The notes: generated from the letters alone by a model not told the origin. A stretch of DNA of 64,000 nucleotides from Micrasema longulum (GCA_022494885.1 JAGVSM010004868.1:62001-126000), one strand, 5' to 3'. Positions 23,179 through 34,689 are shown, numbered from the stretch's first letter. Made by a program: numbers and translations.

Positions 23179-23605
23179 GAACGTAGTTATGCAGAAAGCA
23201 GTCAGCTACAGAAAAGTGAAACTGAAATAATAGCTCCTTTGTGAAAAAAGTAAATAAACAAATTTATACAACAGTTGGAATGTTATTGACTTTAACAAAT
23301 GATAAACAAGGAACATATTGGTATTTTTTTTACATTACCAACAAGAATTTAGTTATGTATTTAACCAGTTTTAATAATTTTTTAAATTCCTTAAGATTTT
23401 CTAGTGCTGTGGGTGTTTTCTGCAAATTGTCAAATGCCGTTTTTGTGATGGACACCATTTTCAGAAGGTAAATAAAACAATTTTTTGTATGAAAGCGGTC
23501 TGGCTGTTTTTAGCGAGACATGAAAATAACCTTACTACACCCGATAACATCAATATCTCATTTTGTCAAAATTGTGGACTGGCAGCTTTCTGCATAACTA
23601 CGTTC
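23179..23605. mobile_element. 427-bp MITE with 4-bp AATT duplication
   Basis: Ends GAACGTAGTTATGCAGAAAGC and its exact complement GCTTTCTGCATAACTACGTTC, flanked by AATT on both sides (23175-23178 and 23606-23609). The related repeat at 42.5 kb has the uninterrupted site with a single AATT (42691-42694), so this is a real insertion. No coding capacity. The internal segment 23390-23520 recurs inverted at 58937-59065. Superfamily unassigned. Confidence 0.85.
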
Positions 23606-23938
23606 AATTCTGACTTGCATTAGTACGGCTTCTATGTGTGTAAAACAGTGCACGAGATCTCGCTCTAGTATAATGATTAGGAAGATATAAACTGATCTCT
23701 TTCACTATATATGTGGGGGTCATAATCCATTTATCGATGTCACATACACGTGGTAAATGATTTTACCTAAAATAAAGAGCAACGACTGCAAAAAGCAACT
23801 CAGCGTTTTCTTTTGAATACAATACATTTTAATATGCAAAAGCAACAGTATTGCTCACAAAACATCCGTATACATAAGAGTAACATATACGTAAACTTCG
23901 TTTGCTCCATGGGTACACGGAGAACAAAGAAACAGGGC

Positions 23939-23975
23939 CTATAAAGAGACCACGAGGCGTGGTAACGTCAGTAAG
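23939..23975 (+). promoter_or_regulatory. TATA box plus initiator-like site
   Basis: TATAAAG at 23940-23946 and GTCAGTA at 23967-23973 put the initiator A 30 bases after the TATA box start, the normal core promoter spacing. An 88-codon frame overlaps but has no recognisable domain. Could be a chance match or a relic of a retroelement promoter. Confidence 0.35.
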
Positions 23976-25164
23976 AACAAAGAGTCAGTACAGTGAGTTC
24001 AACGCATCATCGGCGTTACGTTCGCGCGACACAAGTCTATTCATTATTTATTCGCCATCTAATGAATACACCTTGGAACATCAACATCATTTCTTCTGTC
24101 AACCTCCGACTAGGAGCTCTAACCCCCTCTACAACGTAAACTCCTACATATATATGCGTCCATTTTGATTTTAATGTTTTTAAGAGAAAGATAGTAGGTG
24201 CTCAAGAATGCAACTAAAACCAGATAATAAATGAAAATGAAATCAAAGAAATAAAAAATTACAATATAAGTCTATGAAAGTTGTAAACTTGAAAATACTA
24301 AGATTAAATTCTAACAGATGATCATCAAAATGAAATTATACACAAAATCACGTAGTTTCTCTACTTAGAAGAAAATTTATTGTTAAGGCAACGGTTATAT
24401 TTTTATCGGTTCATATACCTTAATAAAACACTAAGATTTGTTTTTCAAATCAATGACTTACCTCGCATTTTTATTCCTGTTTAGTAATTCCAGGCCGTTT
24501 AAAGAAATTATATTTATTTCTTGGAAAGTTTTAAGAACTCCGTCATTAATCAGAGAAGTTTGGATGAAGGGAAATTCGCCTGCAGGGATTTGCTTCTCAG
24601 TTGCAATTAAATGTTACATCATTAATATCACAAAATGACATTTCCAGATTTTAGAAGATTAAAACTTTCCCGGGATATTAAAAGTAAGAACGTGGTTACT
24701 TGTTTATACCACCGATTATTTTATTAAGATCTGGCCCTGATTACTCATTACTTTATCGTTACTCCGTATTATTAAAATTAGGAATAATTCACTTGTATAA
24801 TATTATTTTATTTTATACCGATATATCCATCTGGCGTGCTTCTCATTATTTTATCATGAATATTCAAGTTGAATATGTTAATAATAAAAACTACCGTACG
24901 CCTTTCCTTCTTTAAGTCCTGGGTTGAGTTTTTGTCAGGGTGGACGTGGAATATTGATTTTAAAAGTTGTTTAAACAGCAAACTTTCGTTGATCCCAGTC
25001 ATAGGATTGACTGACGGTAAGTCTAAAAATTAACGGGTGCATGTCTCGGTGTATGAATTTGTCAATTTGGTAGTAAAACAATCATTTGATGCTGAAATAT
25101 AGAAACAACATTGATTTGATTGACTATGTAAAACGTATAATATGTATTTGAAAATTTATTTATA
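23976..25164. other. Nothing recognised
   Basis: No coding remnant or repeat that I can support. Confidence 0.4.
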
Positions 25165-25840
25165 AACCCTTACGGATTATTATATTCATTTTACATAAAA
25201 TATTATATACATTTTTCATTTATACTCTGTTGTTCTAAATATTTTTTTTTACATCTTTTGAAAAGTTTGTCTGAGTCTTTTGTTTAGTTTTGTCTGGTAG
25301 TTTATTGTATAACTTCAGTCCCTGGTTCATTAGTCTTGATTGTCCTTGTCTTGTTTTAGAAAGTTGTATAATATGGTATTTGTCTGATATTCTCGTATTA
25401 TGTCCATGTTGACTACAATTTTTTACAAGTTTTAGTTATTCGGCTACAATTACATTAGTGGCTAATTTATGGATAAATTTTAATGATTCTAGTTGAAAGA
25501 GTTCAGTAATATTTGATTGCTTAGTTTGTTTAAAAAGTTCTCTAGTTGCAGTTAAATAGGGAAGGTCATATACTAATTTTAATGTTTTATCTTGTTGTCT
25601 TTGTAGTCTGTTTATGTCATTTTGATATCCTGCTCCCCATAGAAGTTGCGTATAACATATTTTAGTTTTTACATAGGCTTCATACATTAGAATTTTTTCC
25701 GTATTTGGAATAAAATTTTTGATTTTTAAAAAAAGACTTGATAATGTCGCCACTTTGCTAATTAAATTGTTGATATGAATTGTCCATGTTAATTGTCTGT
25801 CTATTGTTAATCCTAAGTATTTAACATGTTCAATAGTATT
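25165..25840 (-). pseudogene. LINE remnant (family shared with 44545-45500)
   Basis: Minus strand: RQLTWTIHINNLISKVATLS, MYEAYVKTKICYTQLLWG, INRLQRQQDKTLKLVYD, FQLESLKFIHKLA, one stop, then HNTRISDKYHI and MNQGLKLYNKLPDKTKQ. This is the end of a Jockey/CR1-group LINE protein with only one in-frame stop over about 200 codons. The 3' UTR continues to about 25165 (AACCCTTACGG). 5' truncated. Confidence 0.75.
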
Positions 25841-27174
25841 AAGTATTTATTGGTCATCCTGCCCTACGTTTTTTTTAACCTTGAGGTAAAAATTTCAAAC
25901 AAAACTTGCATTTTTATGCCATTTAAAATATTATTAAAATGTAAAATTTTCGCTTCGCTCATGACTTATGTATTCAAAGTTTCCTTTATGAAAAACACAA
26001 GAAATTACATTTTAAAACCATCGTGAATCTTTATGTAAATTTTATCCTAAGCGAAGAATTTTCACCTTTCTTTCATCCGCTCGCAACCGACGTTTTTTTA
26101 TTTCGTATTATAAGCATTCTACTCATAAAATATCCGAGTAGACTCTAAGGAAATGCTAAAAAATAAATACGAAAAATACAACAGCAAAGTTACGTGGTAA
26201 TTCTTACTCCATGATAAAACATTATCATGAATCTTATAAATTAATGGTGTACGTCGTCTCGTGTGAGGAGGGGGTAACTTAAATAAATGTAAATAATTCA
26301 TGAGTAATATTGGAATGTAGGGGAGGATCCTTATTTTCCTCCGTCATCCGAAGCCTTAAGCACAAATCGATATGATCTCTAGTCAGTAATATCAAGAGAC
26401 CAATTTGGAAAGCTAGTCTCAATAGCGCTTTTCCATATTTTTAATTTAGCGGGCAACTCCATCAAATATTTCATCTTTTATTCAAGTGGTTACAAAATAA
26501 TGCCTATTTCGCATTTTGTCGCAAATCTCAGAGACATATTTAGAAATTAAATATCATTGACGATATTATCTGATATTTCAATTTTCCTTTTTACAAATAA
26601 GTTTTATTAATTTTGTTTTATGTTATCTTGTTCTTGGGATAGACGCCGGTGCACAGGATAGTTTTCTATAGAGAGGTCTGATGAATGTCATTGTTCTAAA
26701 TGCTAAATACTTATTTGAGGAGGTAATTTGATTACATCGCAATAGTACCTTATTTCTAAGAACGGTCTCCTGATAGTTCTACTTACTACGATGAGTCCTA
26801 AATTAAATTCACAAAATGCCCATTTTACAATCGATTTAACGTAAACCAACTTTTCGAACCCAAATTTTAGACGGGTTATACAAATAAAATGCGGAATCAA
26901 TGGCGGATTTATAATTTATATTATATTTTTAGATCGATTTCAAAACGATATTAATTATCTTAAATTGTGTAGTTGAATAAAGTTATTGTAATTTATTTTC
27001 AAAAATACTATCATCTTCATTTAAAATCGATTTAATTTATTTATTGGAATTTAAGAAATCATAAACATCATCTTTGCCTAATCTTTAGAAATGAAAAGCG
27101 TTATAAAATAAATGATCGTTAATCATTCAGTTTTTTTCAGTTAAAAGTATTTAATCGTAAATGTTAAGATTGAC
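25841..27174. other. AT-rich, nothing recognised
   Basis: Short frames only, no family features. Confidence 0.4.
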
Positions 27175-27470
27175 ATATTACCACAGAGAAAGAAAACATT
27201 TTAGGGAAGGGAATATAGACGTCTAAGGATCTAATAGGCTTATGACTTGTCACACTTCACTGTGTAACATTCACCATTCTGCCTATATTTGAACATCTGT
27301 ATTCCTTTAATTCTTTCATCTATTGATGTTTGTGAATTTAAAGATCCGAAACCTTTATTGATGTGAGTGAGATTCATCTCTGTTGTAATATTTTAAAATT
27401 AACAGCTCTTTATGGAGTTGAATCCAGTTCTTGCCTACAAAAATTCGGACAAACTCAAAACTTTTTTGGT
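27175..27470 (+). repeat. Foldback family copy (one arm plus middle)
   Basis: CATTTTAGGGAAGGGAATATAG, GGCTTATGACTTGTCA, CACTGTGTAACATTCACCAT, TTGATGTTTGTGAATTTAAAG, ACCTTTATTGATG, CTCTGTTGTAAT and GACAAACTCAAAA occur in the same order as in copies at 50.7, 54.3 and 56.3 kb. Confidence 0.7.
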
Positions 27471-27959
27471 AAAAGTTAAGAGTTGAATATTCGTTTATTA
27501 TAACGACGCGACGATGTATTTCTGATAAGTTGGACTAAAATAGATTATGCAATGTATTAAATCACCGATCGTTATTTTAATTTGCCACGATAAATAAATA
27601 AATATTTTTTTCTTGCACTTACGATTATAAGTGAAAAACGCAAAATATTGTTTTGTAGAAAAGAGTGGTTCGTTGATATTTTTCTACTTGCGGAGATAAT
27701 TTCGAATAAGCGAAATCTTGAAACTATTTTTTAATTATGAATAGTTACACGTTTGAAAGAGACGAGCTTCATACTGAGAGATAATTGAAAAAGCAAATAC
27801 CTGTTTCCGGCTCTGTAAAGTATGAGGTAGGATATGTGCGGGAATTTCCAGACGCAACCATTTCACCAGATGCCATTTCCGTGTTAACACTCACATACTG
27901 AAGACGGCTGACATTCAATATTTCTACGCTTTATTCATACATACGAACTACCGGGCCGC
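27471..27959. other. Nothing recognised
   Basis: AT-rich, no supported feature. Confidence 0.4.
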
Positions 27960-28112
27960 AATTATGATGGGAAGCTAAGGGCGTCATACCTTCACCACGA
28001 CGGTATAGTTGAAAATAAATTATTTGGAGCAATTGCGAAGATACTCTGCCGACCCCCCACCTTCAAGTTTTGATGTAAGTAAATCGGTTTATGCCGACGG
28101 GTCTAATGGTCT
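27960..28112 (+). repeat. Unclassified repeat unit, copy 1 of 3
   Basis: AATTATGATGGGAAG, CGTCATACCTTCACC, GACGGTATAGTTGAA, GCGAAGATACTCTGCCGACC and CTTCAAGTTTTGATGTAAGT. The same order appears at 29075-29222 and, shorter, at 29268-29375. Confidence 0.65.
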
Positions 28113-28139
28113 ATTAATAAAAAATAAAAATTAAATTGG

Positions 28140-28400
28140 TTGTTTTACATAGCGCCATTTTTGCGCAAAATCACCTCAAGGGCGCTTTACAATTGTGTAC
28201 TTAAACTTATATTCTAACTAAGCTAAAGTGACAAATTATATTTTCTGATTTAAAATTGAGGGTATGATAGTCTAAAAAGATGAGATTTTAGTTGGGATCT
28301 GAACTGACTGGGACTGTTGATGATTCGTGAGTTTGAAGGCAATTGGTTCCAAGCAGAGGGGCAAAAGCACGATCTCCGAATCTAGTATTTGGGTAGCGCT
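28140..28400 (-). pseudogene. CR1/L2-like LINE C-terminal fragment
   Basis: Minus strand: RFGDRAF, shift, SAWNQLPSNSRIINS and FRSQLKSHLFRLSYPQF, then stop. This is the typical ending of CR1/L2-group LINE proteins. The 3' terminal sequence GCGCTTTACA..GGCGC is shared with 15190 and 54705. Confidence 0.7.
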
Positions 28401-28410
28401 ACATATTTTT

Positions 28411-28489
28411 TTACCAGTGACCGGGTGTCGTCGTGACTGACATTGTCAGTCTGACGATGTCAGTCACGACGAAACCTGGTCACTGGTAA
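28411..28489 (+). ncRNA. Hammerhead-like motif in a 39-bp-arm inverted repeat
   Basis: Arms 28411-28449 and 28451-28489 are almost perfectly complementary with a single unpaired base between. The plus strand of the right arm reads CTGACGA (28451-28457), one base, GTC, loop, GAC, GAAACC, then TGGTCACTGGTA, which can pair ACC with GGT just before the UA cleavage dinucleotide. The mirror strand has a damaged core (CTGACAA, GACA). Confidence 0.5.
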
Positions 28490-28554
28490 AAATAAAAAAT
28501 AAAATATAAAATAATTATAAATAAAAGTGGAATAAAACTATAAAGTATTTTTAT

Positions 28555-29075
28555 TATTATAATTCATATATTTATTAGCTGTTACTTTACTTGGTAAGCC
28601 GTTCACTTTGTAGCCCGCATTCACTCTCCTTTCAACATATTTTTCTAATCTTTTATCTCTTGAAAACATGTTTTTTAGATACACAAATTTGTCTACTTGT
28701 TCAAGATTTTCGTAGTTAACATTTATTTTGCAATACTGATTGCAAAATAGGTTACTGAACCTCACTTGCTTTTTTGACTTTTGTTAACGTCGTTCGTTAA
28801 CGAAAGTCAAAAAAGCAACATCTTTCGTTCATCTCCAATTCGCTTTCCAGGCATACATAATACAATCTAGAGACTATTTGTCATAAACCCTTTTTGCTGC
28901 TTGCTAAAAGAACTGCATCATTAGCGTACAGCTAGCAGTTTTCTGAACACATTTAATTTTTTTCTCCCATACCCATAGATTCTCTTTTATGCAATTGTCC
29001 ATGCCCGAGTATAGATTAAACAACCATTCTGACATTACACATCTCTGTTTCACGCCTTTTGAGATCGCAAACTAG
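28555..29075 (-). pseudogene. RTE-type LINE, RT core fragment
   Basis: Minus strand: GVKQRCVMSEWLFNLYSG (RT motif B of RTE elements), YANDAVLLASS (catalytic YADD with N in place of the first D), then LEQVDKFVYL and RRVNAGYKVNGL. Shifts and stops separate the blocks. Confidence 0.7.
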
Positions 29076-29222
29076 GGCCTCGATTATGATGGAAAGATAA
29101 AGACGTCATACCCTCACCTTGACGGTATAGTTAAAGATAAATTCTCTCTAGCGATTACGAAGATACTCTACCGACCCCCTCCCCCTCCTTCAAGTTTTGG
29201 ATAGGTACATCGATATGAAACA
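29075..29222 (+). repeat. Unclassified repeat unit, copy 2 of 3
   Basis: GATTATGATGGAAAG, CGTCATACCCTCACC, GACGGTATAGTTAAAG, ACGAAGATACTCTACCGACC and CTTCAAGTTTTGG, matching 27960-28112. Confidence 0.65.
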
Positions 29223-29267
29223 AGGGGAAGCTTACGTCACGGTACACATATCTACGCACTGAAATAA

Positions 29268-29375
29268 CATAGCTTCACTATGACAGCATAGTTGAAGATA
29301 AAAGACTTACACTACCAATCCCCTTACCATCAAGTTTTGATGTAAGTTCATCGGTTTATACTGACAAATCTTAAA
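29268..29375 (+). repeat. Unclassified repeat unit, copy 3 of 3
   Basis: AGCTTCACTATGACAGCATA, GTTGAAGATAAA, then CATCAAGTTTTGATGTAAGT and TCATCGGTTTATACTGAC, matching the end of copy 1. Confidence 0.55.
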
Positions 29376-30112
29376 CCACTCTATACGTTTATCTTCGCAT
29401 TAAAAGTGACCAAAATTTGGTTCTCCTGAGCAATTTTTCCATTAATTACGATTTACTCCAATTTTTAATCGTTTTGAGTTTAGCACTTTTTTTCTTAAAA
29501 GCCTATTCAAAATATAAGAAAAGATAAGTTAATTTTAAAGTCGAATTAAATTCTGACAAAACTGTCAGTTTCCGAAACAAGTGGCTAGATGCAAAAATGC
29601 TGTCGCTAAATTCTGCCCTATTAACATATGAAATTATCTAGGCGTAAGAAAGTTGCAACAATAAAAAAATAATTTGAGTTTATGTATATCTTTTTTTTTC
29701 TGTTTTACTATCTTTCGGAGTGTACGTATCGAGACGTTTAAGGAGCCGGCTTTGTAGTCACTCGGTAGATAAATACAGACGATAGTTAAGCATATTGTCT
29801 TGTTAAGTGTCAAAAGTCTATTGAAAATCATGTTCAAGTAAGAATTTTTTGCTTGAATTGGGATTTATTGGAGTTTGTAATCGCTTTAAAGTGGGCATTT
29901 TTATCACAGAAGCCTTTTTAAAATATAAATGAGAACTATTTTAAACTTTGTTGAAGTAAGGAACGCGGAATAATTTTTACGGTCATTCATTGGTTCGTTT
30001 CGATCATATGATGTCGATTAGACAAGTAGGTAGAACATACCGAGGAAGAAACAGATAGTAGAGAATTTAAGTATACCGTCTCAGTATATACAGATGAAGA
30101 TAGTGTTCATAA
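29376..30112. other. AT-rich; weak internal duplication
   Basis: 29440-29520 and 29865-29940 share a pattern (GATTTACTCCAATTTTTAATCG / GATTTATTGGAGTTTGTAATCG, then an AAGCCT..AAAATATAA block), suggesting an old duplicated repeat. Confidence 0.35.
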
Positions 30113-30114
30113 TT

Positions 30115-30162
30115 GAGGCCCGGATGTCTGAAGTTCGGATAAACGGAGTTCTGCTGTATTTA
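30115..30162 (-). repeat. Possible pogo/Tigger-like terminus
   Basis: Minus strand CAGCAGAACTCCGTTTATCC then GAACTTCAGACATCCGGGCC resembles the terminal repeats of Tigger-like elements (CAGTAGAAC..TTATCCG). A similar end lies at 63116-63166. I could not find the partner end. Confidence 0.4.
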
Positions 30163-31619
30163 TAACATTCATGATAATTTACGCACCAGTGTAATGGTAC
30201 TTAAATCGCTTAAGTTATTCATCAATAAATTATAAAAATTCGTTGAATCACAAATGAATGGCCACATTTTTTTGACAGAATTGCCTCAAATGACTTTATA
30301 ACATCTCAGTGTTTTAAAACTTTTCAAGAGCAATTTGAAACTTCTTTCGAATTCCGGAACAAATCATTGTATTCACAATTTTATTTTTTGCTTTAAATTT
30401 TGGAGATAAATGTTCGGAAGTTTCATTAAAGTCGCGGAGTCGGAGGCGGGGGTGTACTGGCCGCCAAAACAATTTATATTACAGGCATTTACTTTTCTAA
30501 TTACGATTCTAAACAATATCACATTAAACTATTTTACAAAGCAGTCAGAATCTCGGAACTTGAAGAAAATATTTGCTTTAGGGTGCGAAATGTAGTGATA
30601 AAAGTAATATTAACTAACTTCTTTGCGAGGTCACACTTTTAAGGGGAAATTCATAATTAGTTTAAGATAATAGATAAAAGTCGGATTGGTTCATGATATT
30701 ATAATATAACTGTGCTATAATTTTGAAATATTGTATCATAATGGCTCGAGTTTTTTATATACTTCCATTAACTCTCAAGCAATGTAAAAACGACAGCTTT
30801 TACAGTAAATATCATTTCTTTAAAAATGTACATTGATAGAGAAGTTTCAGTGCTACGGAAAATTGGATAGATAAAATGTCTTTTTTCATGTGCTAAACAT
30901 TTAATAATTTCATTGTTTCAAAAACGTACGAAAAAAATTACAAATTGAACTACGTCACCTGTTTTTCTGAATTAATTGATGCAAGAGTGTTGAGATAGAT
31001 ATCCGGTTTCCAGAAGCCAACTCACCAATCAGCAGAACTCACCGACTAGAACGTGTGATGTCACATGCGGAGTAATAATAAAATTGCAAATCTTAAAAAT
31101 TCACAGCGCTGACAATACGATACATTAAAACCTTTTAAAAAAAATATAGCCGTATTTCGATGGTCTATTTATAAAATTTAAAATATCACCGAATTTCTTC
31201 ATTATTTTATAAAAAAGTTATGATGAAAATGCAACTCTGGCGCGGCGTGTCTATAATATTCATAATTTATTTTTGATAATGAAAATAATAGGATATATGA
31301 AGCAAAGTGTTTTTTTGGCTGAGTCCAGTCGGATGAAGAATACAGTTCAGAGTCTGAAATAAAACCAAAACCCTGGACCAGTGTTTTCGACTCAATAGCT
31401 ACTCTCGGTTTATATCGTTAAAAATGAGTGGAAATAAGTCCGACGCGTGCAATGGTTGGCACATTTCCCTATGAAGTCAAGGTAAAATATTTATTTAAAA
31501 TCTGTTTAACACTCTGTCTTTGGACTGGTTCCTGAAGTGTAAGACAAATCCCCTGACCTTCGTGTTACAGAACATTAAGACACACAGCATTTGGTGTTGA
31601 AATGTGGTAGTCTATGTTA
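30163..31619. other. AT-rich, nothing recognised
   Basis: No supported feature. 31435-31485 looks faintly like a tRNA-derived SINE head, but too decayed to call. Confidence 0.4.
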
Positions 31620-31815
31620 TATATATTTTTATTTTGTTAATCTTTGTTTTTAATTTTTGTATAAAATTGTAAGATTCAATATGTCCATGTATTTATAATT
31701 TTCTCAAACTGAACGGTTTGGGTGGGTAGGAAGAAATTGCCTTTAGGCAATATGCCCGCCCTTATATGTATATTTATTGTCTATGTATATAAAGTGTCAA
31801 ATAAATAAATAATAT
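31620..31815 (+). repeat. LINE-type 3' UTR, copy 1
   Basis: CTCAAACTGAACGGTTTGGG, GAAGAAATTGCCTTTAGGCA, ATATGCCCGCCCTTATATG and an A-rich end (AAATAAATAAATA). Inverted copies lie at 32270-32480 and 37500-37695. No coding sequence is attached, so these are 5'-truncated retrotransposon tails. Confidence 0.6.
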
Positions 31816-31867
31816 GTACCATCAGGTGCAGATAGAGTTAAAATAATGTAATCTAATCATTTTAATT

Positions 31868-32047
31868 ATTATTATTTATTTGCACCACGATAGGCCATGA
31901 CGCCTAATGACATTGGTGTGATACAGCACAAAACACCCAGGCTTTGTAAGAATCACGTTTTATTTTATTTTTGTGTTCTAAATGGTAATCAAACCCGGAA
32001 CCCAAGGTGCATCAAGCGTCTTAACCGCTACACCATGAAGGCTGCCG
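31868..32047 (-). repeat. tRNA-derived SINE, family 2, inverted copy
   Basis: On the minus strand GGCAGCCTTCATGGTGTAGC, AAGACGCTTGATGCACC, GGTTCCGGGTTTGATTACC, then GAACACAAAAATAAAATAAA and GGTGTTTTGTGC..GGCCTATCGTGGTGCAAA. Same structure as 22851-23040. Confidence 0.75.
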
Positions 32048-32269
32048 ATGGTGCCATTTTTTGTAATATTCGTCCGATTTTATACAACATTTAATTTAAT
32101 TTAATTAAAAATTTCGGTAAGACTTTGAAGTAAAACAATATATTCCATTCTATAGGGTTCGCCATTAAAAATGCGCGTTTACCAAATTTGGTGCGCTGGT
32201 GGCGAACAGATATCTATAGTGACATTTTCTATCGCTATTGATATAGCTGATCTAAGCAAAAGACGTCAT

Positions 32270-32480
32270 TTATTAATTTATTTATTTTGCACATTATATA
32301 CATATTAAATTTATATACATATAAGTGCGGGCATATTGCCTTAAGGCAATTTCTTCCTACTTACACAAACTGTTCAGTTTGAAAAAATTACAAGTACATG
32401 GACATATTTTAACAGAATACAATTTTAAATAACAATTTAAAACAATAATTAACAGTTGCATTTTTTTACAAAAAAAAATA
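32270..32480 (-). repeat. LINE-type 3' UTR, copy 2
   Basis: Complement of the 31620-31815 repeat (GCGGGCATATTGCCTTAAGGC, AACTGTTCAGTTTGA). It inserts into the L2-like LINE fragment. Confidence 0.65.
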
Positions 32481-32499
32481 ATAATTCAATATAAATAGA

Positions 32500-32730
32500 A
32501 AAATTGAAGAAATGTGGATGTTCAAACATAGGAAAAATAGTGGTTGTTACACAGTGTGCAAAGGGGCCACTTAAACCAGCCAATGACTGGTCATAAGCCC
32601 TGTAAATGCCTAGACTTCCATGTTACCTTATTTTAGGTAATCTCCATCCCTGTTGTAATTTGTTGATCCTAATGACTCCCGAGGGGGCGAAATCCAGTCT
32701 TTTGTCTACAAAAATTTAGACAAACTCATT
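32500..32730 (-). repeat. Foldback family copy
   Basis: GTTCAAACATAGG, GTTACACAGTGTGC, GGCCACTTAAACCAGCCAAT, GGTCATAAGCCCTGTAAATG, CATCCCTGTTGTAATTTGTT, CCCGAGGGGGCGAAATCCAG and TTTAGACAAACTC. Confidence 0.75.
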
Positions 32731-32930
32731 TCTTGCAAAAAATTCAAATTCAAAATCAGTTATTTCATCTAGAATGCACAGTTTTTTTTAATGTTCTGGA
32801 GCAGCTTTGTGCTGTTCCTTAAACATAAGTCAAAAGATAATGTATTTTACCCTTTGTGAAAAGCGTAGCCACTGTAATTCTCTAAGTACGAAGGTAAAAT
32901 GATAAACTTGCTAGTAATAAAACTTGAAAT

Positions 32931-33569
32931 TACTTAGCCTCTCACATTATCTTATTTTTAAAAATCTACGCTCTTTGCTGTCTACAAAAAATACCGTTTA
33001 TCTAATATCGCAAAATATTGTATTTTTTAAAACATGATTTATCCAAAAATGCCATATATTTTTTTTAATTCCTTGCCATTATTGGGCTAGATTTTTTTAC
33101 ATAAATTACTTTCAAATAGTTTCAACGCAATTGTATTTTCTATAACTTATAATATATCCGTCTTGCTTGATTTCACGCTCTATTTTAATTAATTTTAGTT
33201 GCCACGTAGTTCAGTCACGCCAATCCGAGGGCCGACTACTCCGAGTACTAACAAGTTTTCATAACAAATAAGTAAAAATAACGAGCCCATCAGAAATAAT
33301 ATTCAAAATCAAAGAGAATTGGAGGCACAACGTTTCCCATCGAGCTTTCGCTAAACCTTGTTTGTGAGCTTTATTATTGGTTGACACGCTATAGATGTCA
33401 CTATGAAGAGCTTTAATAAAACCTACTCGAATATATTTCCTATGTACAAGTGATATTATTTTTTGCCTCCACTTTCGTCAAACTTTCAGGGATTTCTTCA
33501 TACTCTTTTTCGTTTATCTTATTGTTGAAGAAAATTCAACAAAGATAAGTATTTAAAAAACATAAAATT
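32931..33569. other. Nothing recognised
   Basis: AT-rich, no supported feature. Confidence 0.4.
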
Positions 33570-33740
33570 TGAAGGTATTCGTCGATATAATTTCACGCGC
33601 ATATTCGAGTATCTTAAATATTACAATTCTTCAAAATATATTTTTTGTTGCTTTTTAAAAAATATTTTTATCGAGTATACAATACAATGAAAAATAAGTT
33701 GTACGTGTGTACTTATTAACATACATATTTAAAGAAAGAT
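33570..33740. repeat. Dispersed repeat, pair with 60305-60485
   Basis: GTCGATATAATTTCACGC and ACAATACAATGAAAAATAAG, then GTGTACTTATTA, in the same order and spacing as GTCGATACAACTTCACATTC and GCAATACAATGAAAAATAAA at 60 kb. Class unknown, perhaps a LINE 3' UTR. Confidence 0.55.
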
Positions 33741-34689
33741 GCCATTATTTTAAAAATAAAATTGCGCATTTTTTTTATACTGCCAGCGTCAAAAAACCCG
33801 TTCATGCTGTCTTTACAATTGAAGTCTTTAAAAAAAACAAATTACGTATTTGGTGTATCAATAATGATCTATCGTAACAATTCCTGTTTATGGTTATACC
33901 TACTTAAATTGTCATTGTAAGATCATTAAATTAAAATGTTTCGTTTTGGTCAAAGCGTATATAAAAAACTTTGATAAAATGATAATCCATAACTTCAATA
34001 TTTACGTAACGTTTTGCGAGGATAAGCTGAAAAGTAATCCACGCATACTTATAGAACGCGAACATTCCTCCTCTATACGGCGCGGCGCACAGAGGACTAT
34101 TACCAGTCAAAAGGGCGCAAAATTATTTATTCAGATTTTATGGCATAATATGTTTTAAAAATAAATAAATAAATTGTTTTATATTCATTCTCTTAACTAA
34201 ACACAAATATAACATAATTTCAAGGGTTAATTATGTACTCGGGTTCCATAATTTAAGTAAACAAAAAATTGGTAATTTTGAAGTTTGATTTTGGTATTTA
34301 TTTCAAAAGCACAATCAATTAAAATAATTTTTATAAGCATACAAGATACCTAACTAAAATATTATTTAGAAATTTGACTTAAAATCAGAATCAGAAAAAA
34401 CAGAATTTTCAGTTTCAGAATCTTCTTCTCCACTATCTTTATCGGCTGATTCGGGCAAGAGTAAATTTATCTTGTCGTGGAAAAGCAAGGGTTCTACGAA
34501 GCTTTTTTTATATCATTAACAGTTGTTTGGAGTCTTGTAGAGACTAGTTAGCTTTGAAAAAAATATCGTCACTGTATGTATTATTCTGGAATTTTTGTTT
34601 AAACTGTTGTTGTTTGGATCCGTCACAACCTCATTTCGTAAGCAATTCAAGTTCTTCTAGTTTTTTAAAGGGAGTGCCTCCTTAAAAAC
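33741..34689. other. AT-rich, no clear feature
   Basis: 34400-34450 in reverse has an acidic, Ser-rich reading that may extend the remnant at 34690-34925, but the frame is broken. Confidence 0.35.

Larger units (their letters stand above)
22738..23760 (+). repeat. Old dispersed repeat, copy 1 (interrupted)
   Basis: Matches 42484-43035 and 44490-44520 in order: TTTATTTGACAA, GGGCTGTTTAACC, AAAGCAGAT, GCTGCTAAACT, CCGCAGAAGCCGTATT, GTGTAAAACAGTGC, GAGATCTCGCTC, TATAAACTGAT and GGGGGTCATAATCCATT. It is interrupted here by a SINE and a MITE. Class unknown. Confidence 0.7.
32145..32930 (-). pseudogene. CR1/L2-like LINE fragment split by two insertions
   Basis: 32145-32275 matches 54925-55065 (CCATTCTATAGGG; AAATGCGCG; GTAGCTGATCTAAGC-like block) and 32775-32930 matches 55090-55210 (TTCTGGAGCAG; TTTGTGAAAAGCGTAGCC; TAATTCTCTAAGTA). 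Between them lie a LINE 3' UTR (32270-32480) and a foldback copy (32500-32730). Coding is fully decayed. Confidence 0.7.

Noticed and set aside
23713..24150. LTR with TATA flanks (TGTGGGGG..CTACA)
   Set aside because: The proposed left end continues into a repeat shared with 42.5-44.5 kb, so it is not a terminus.
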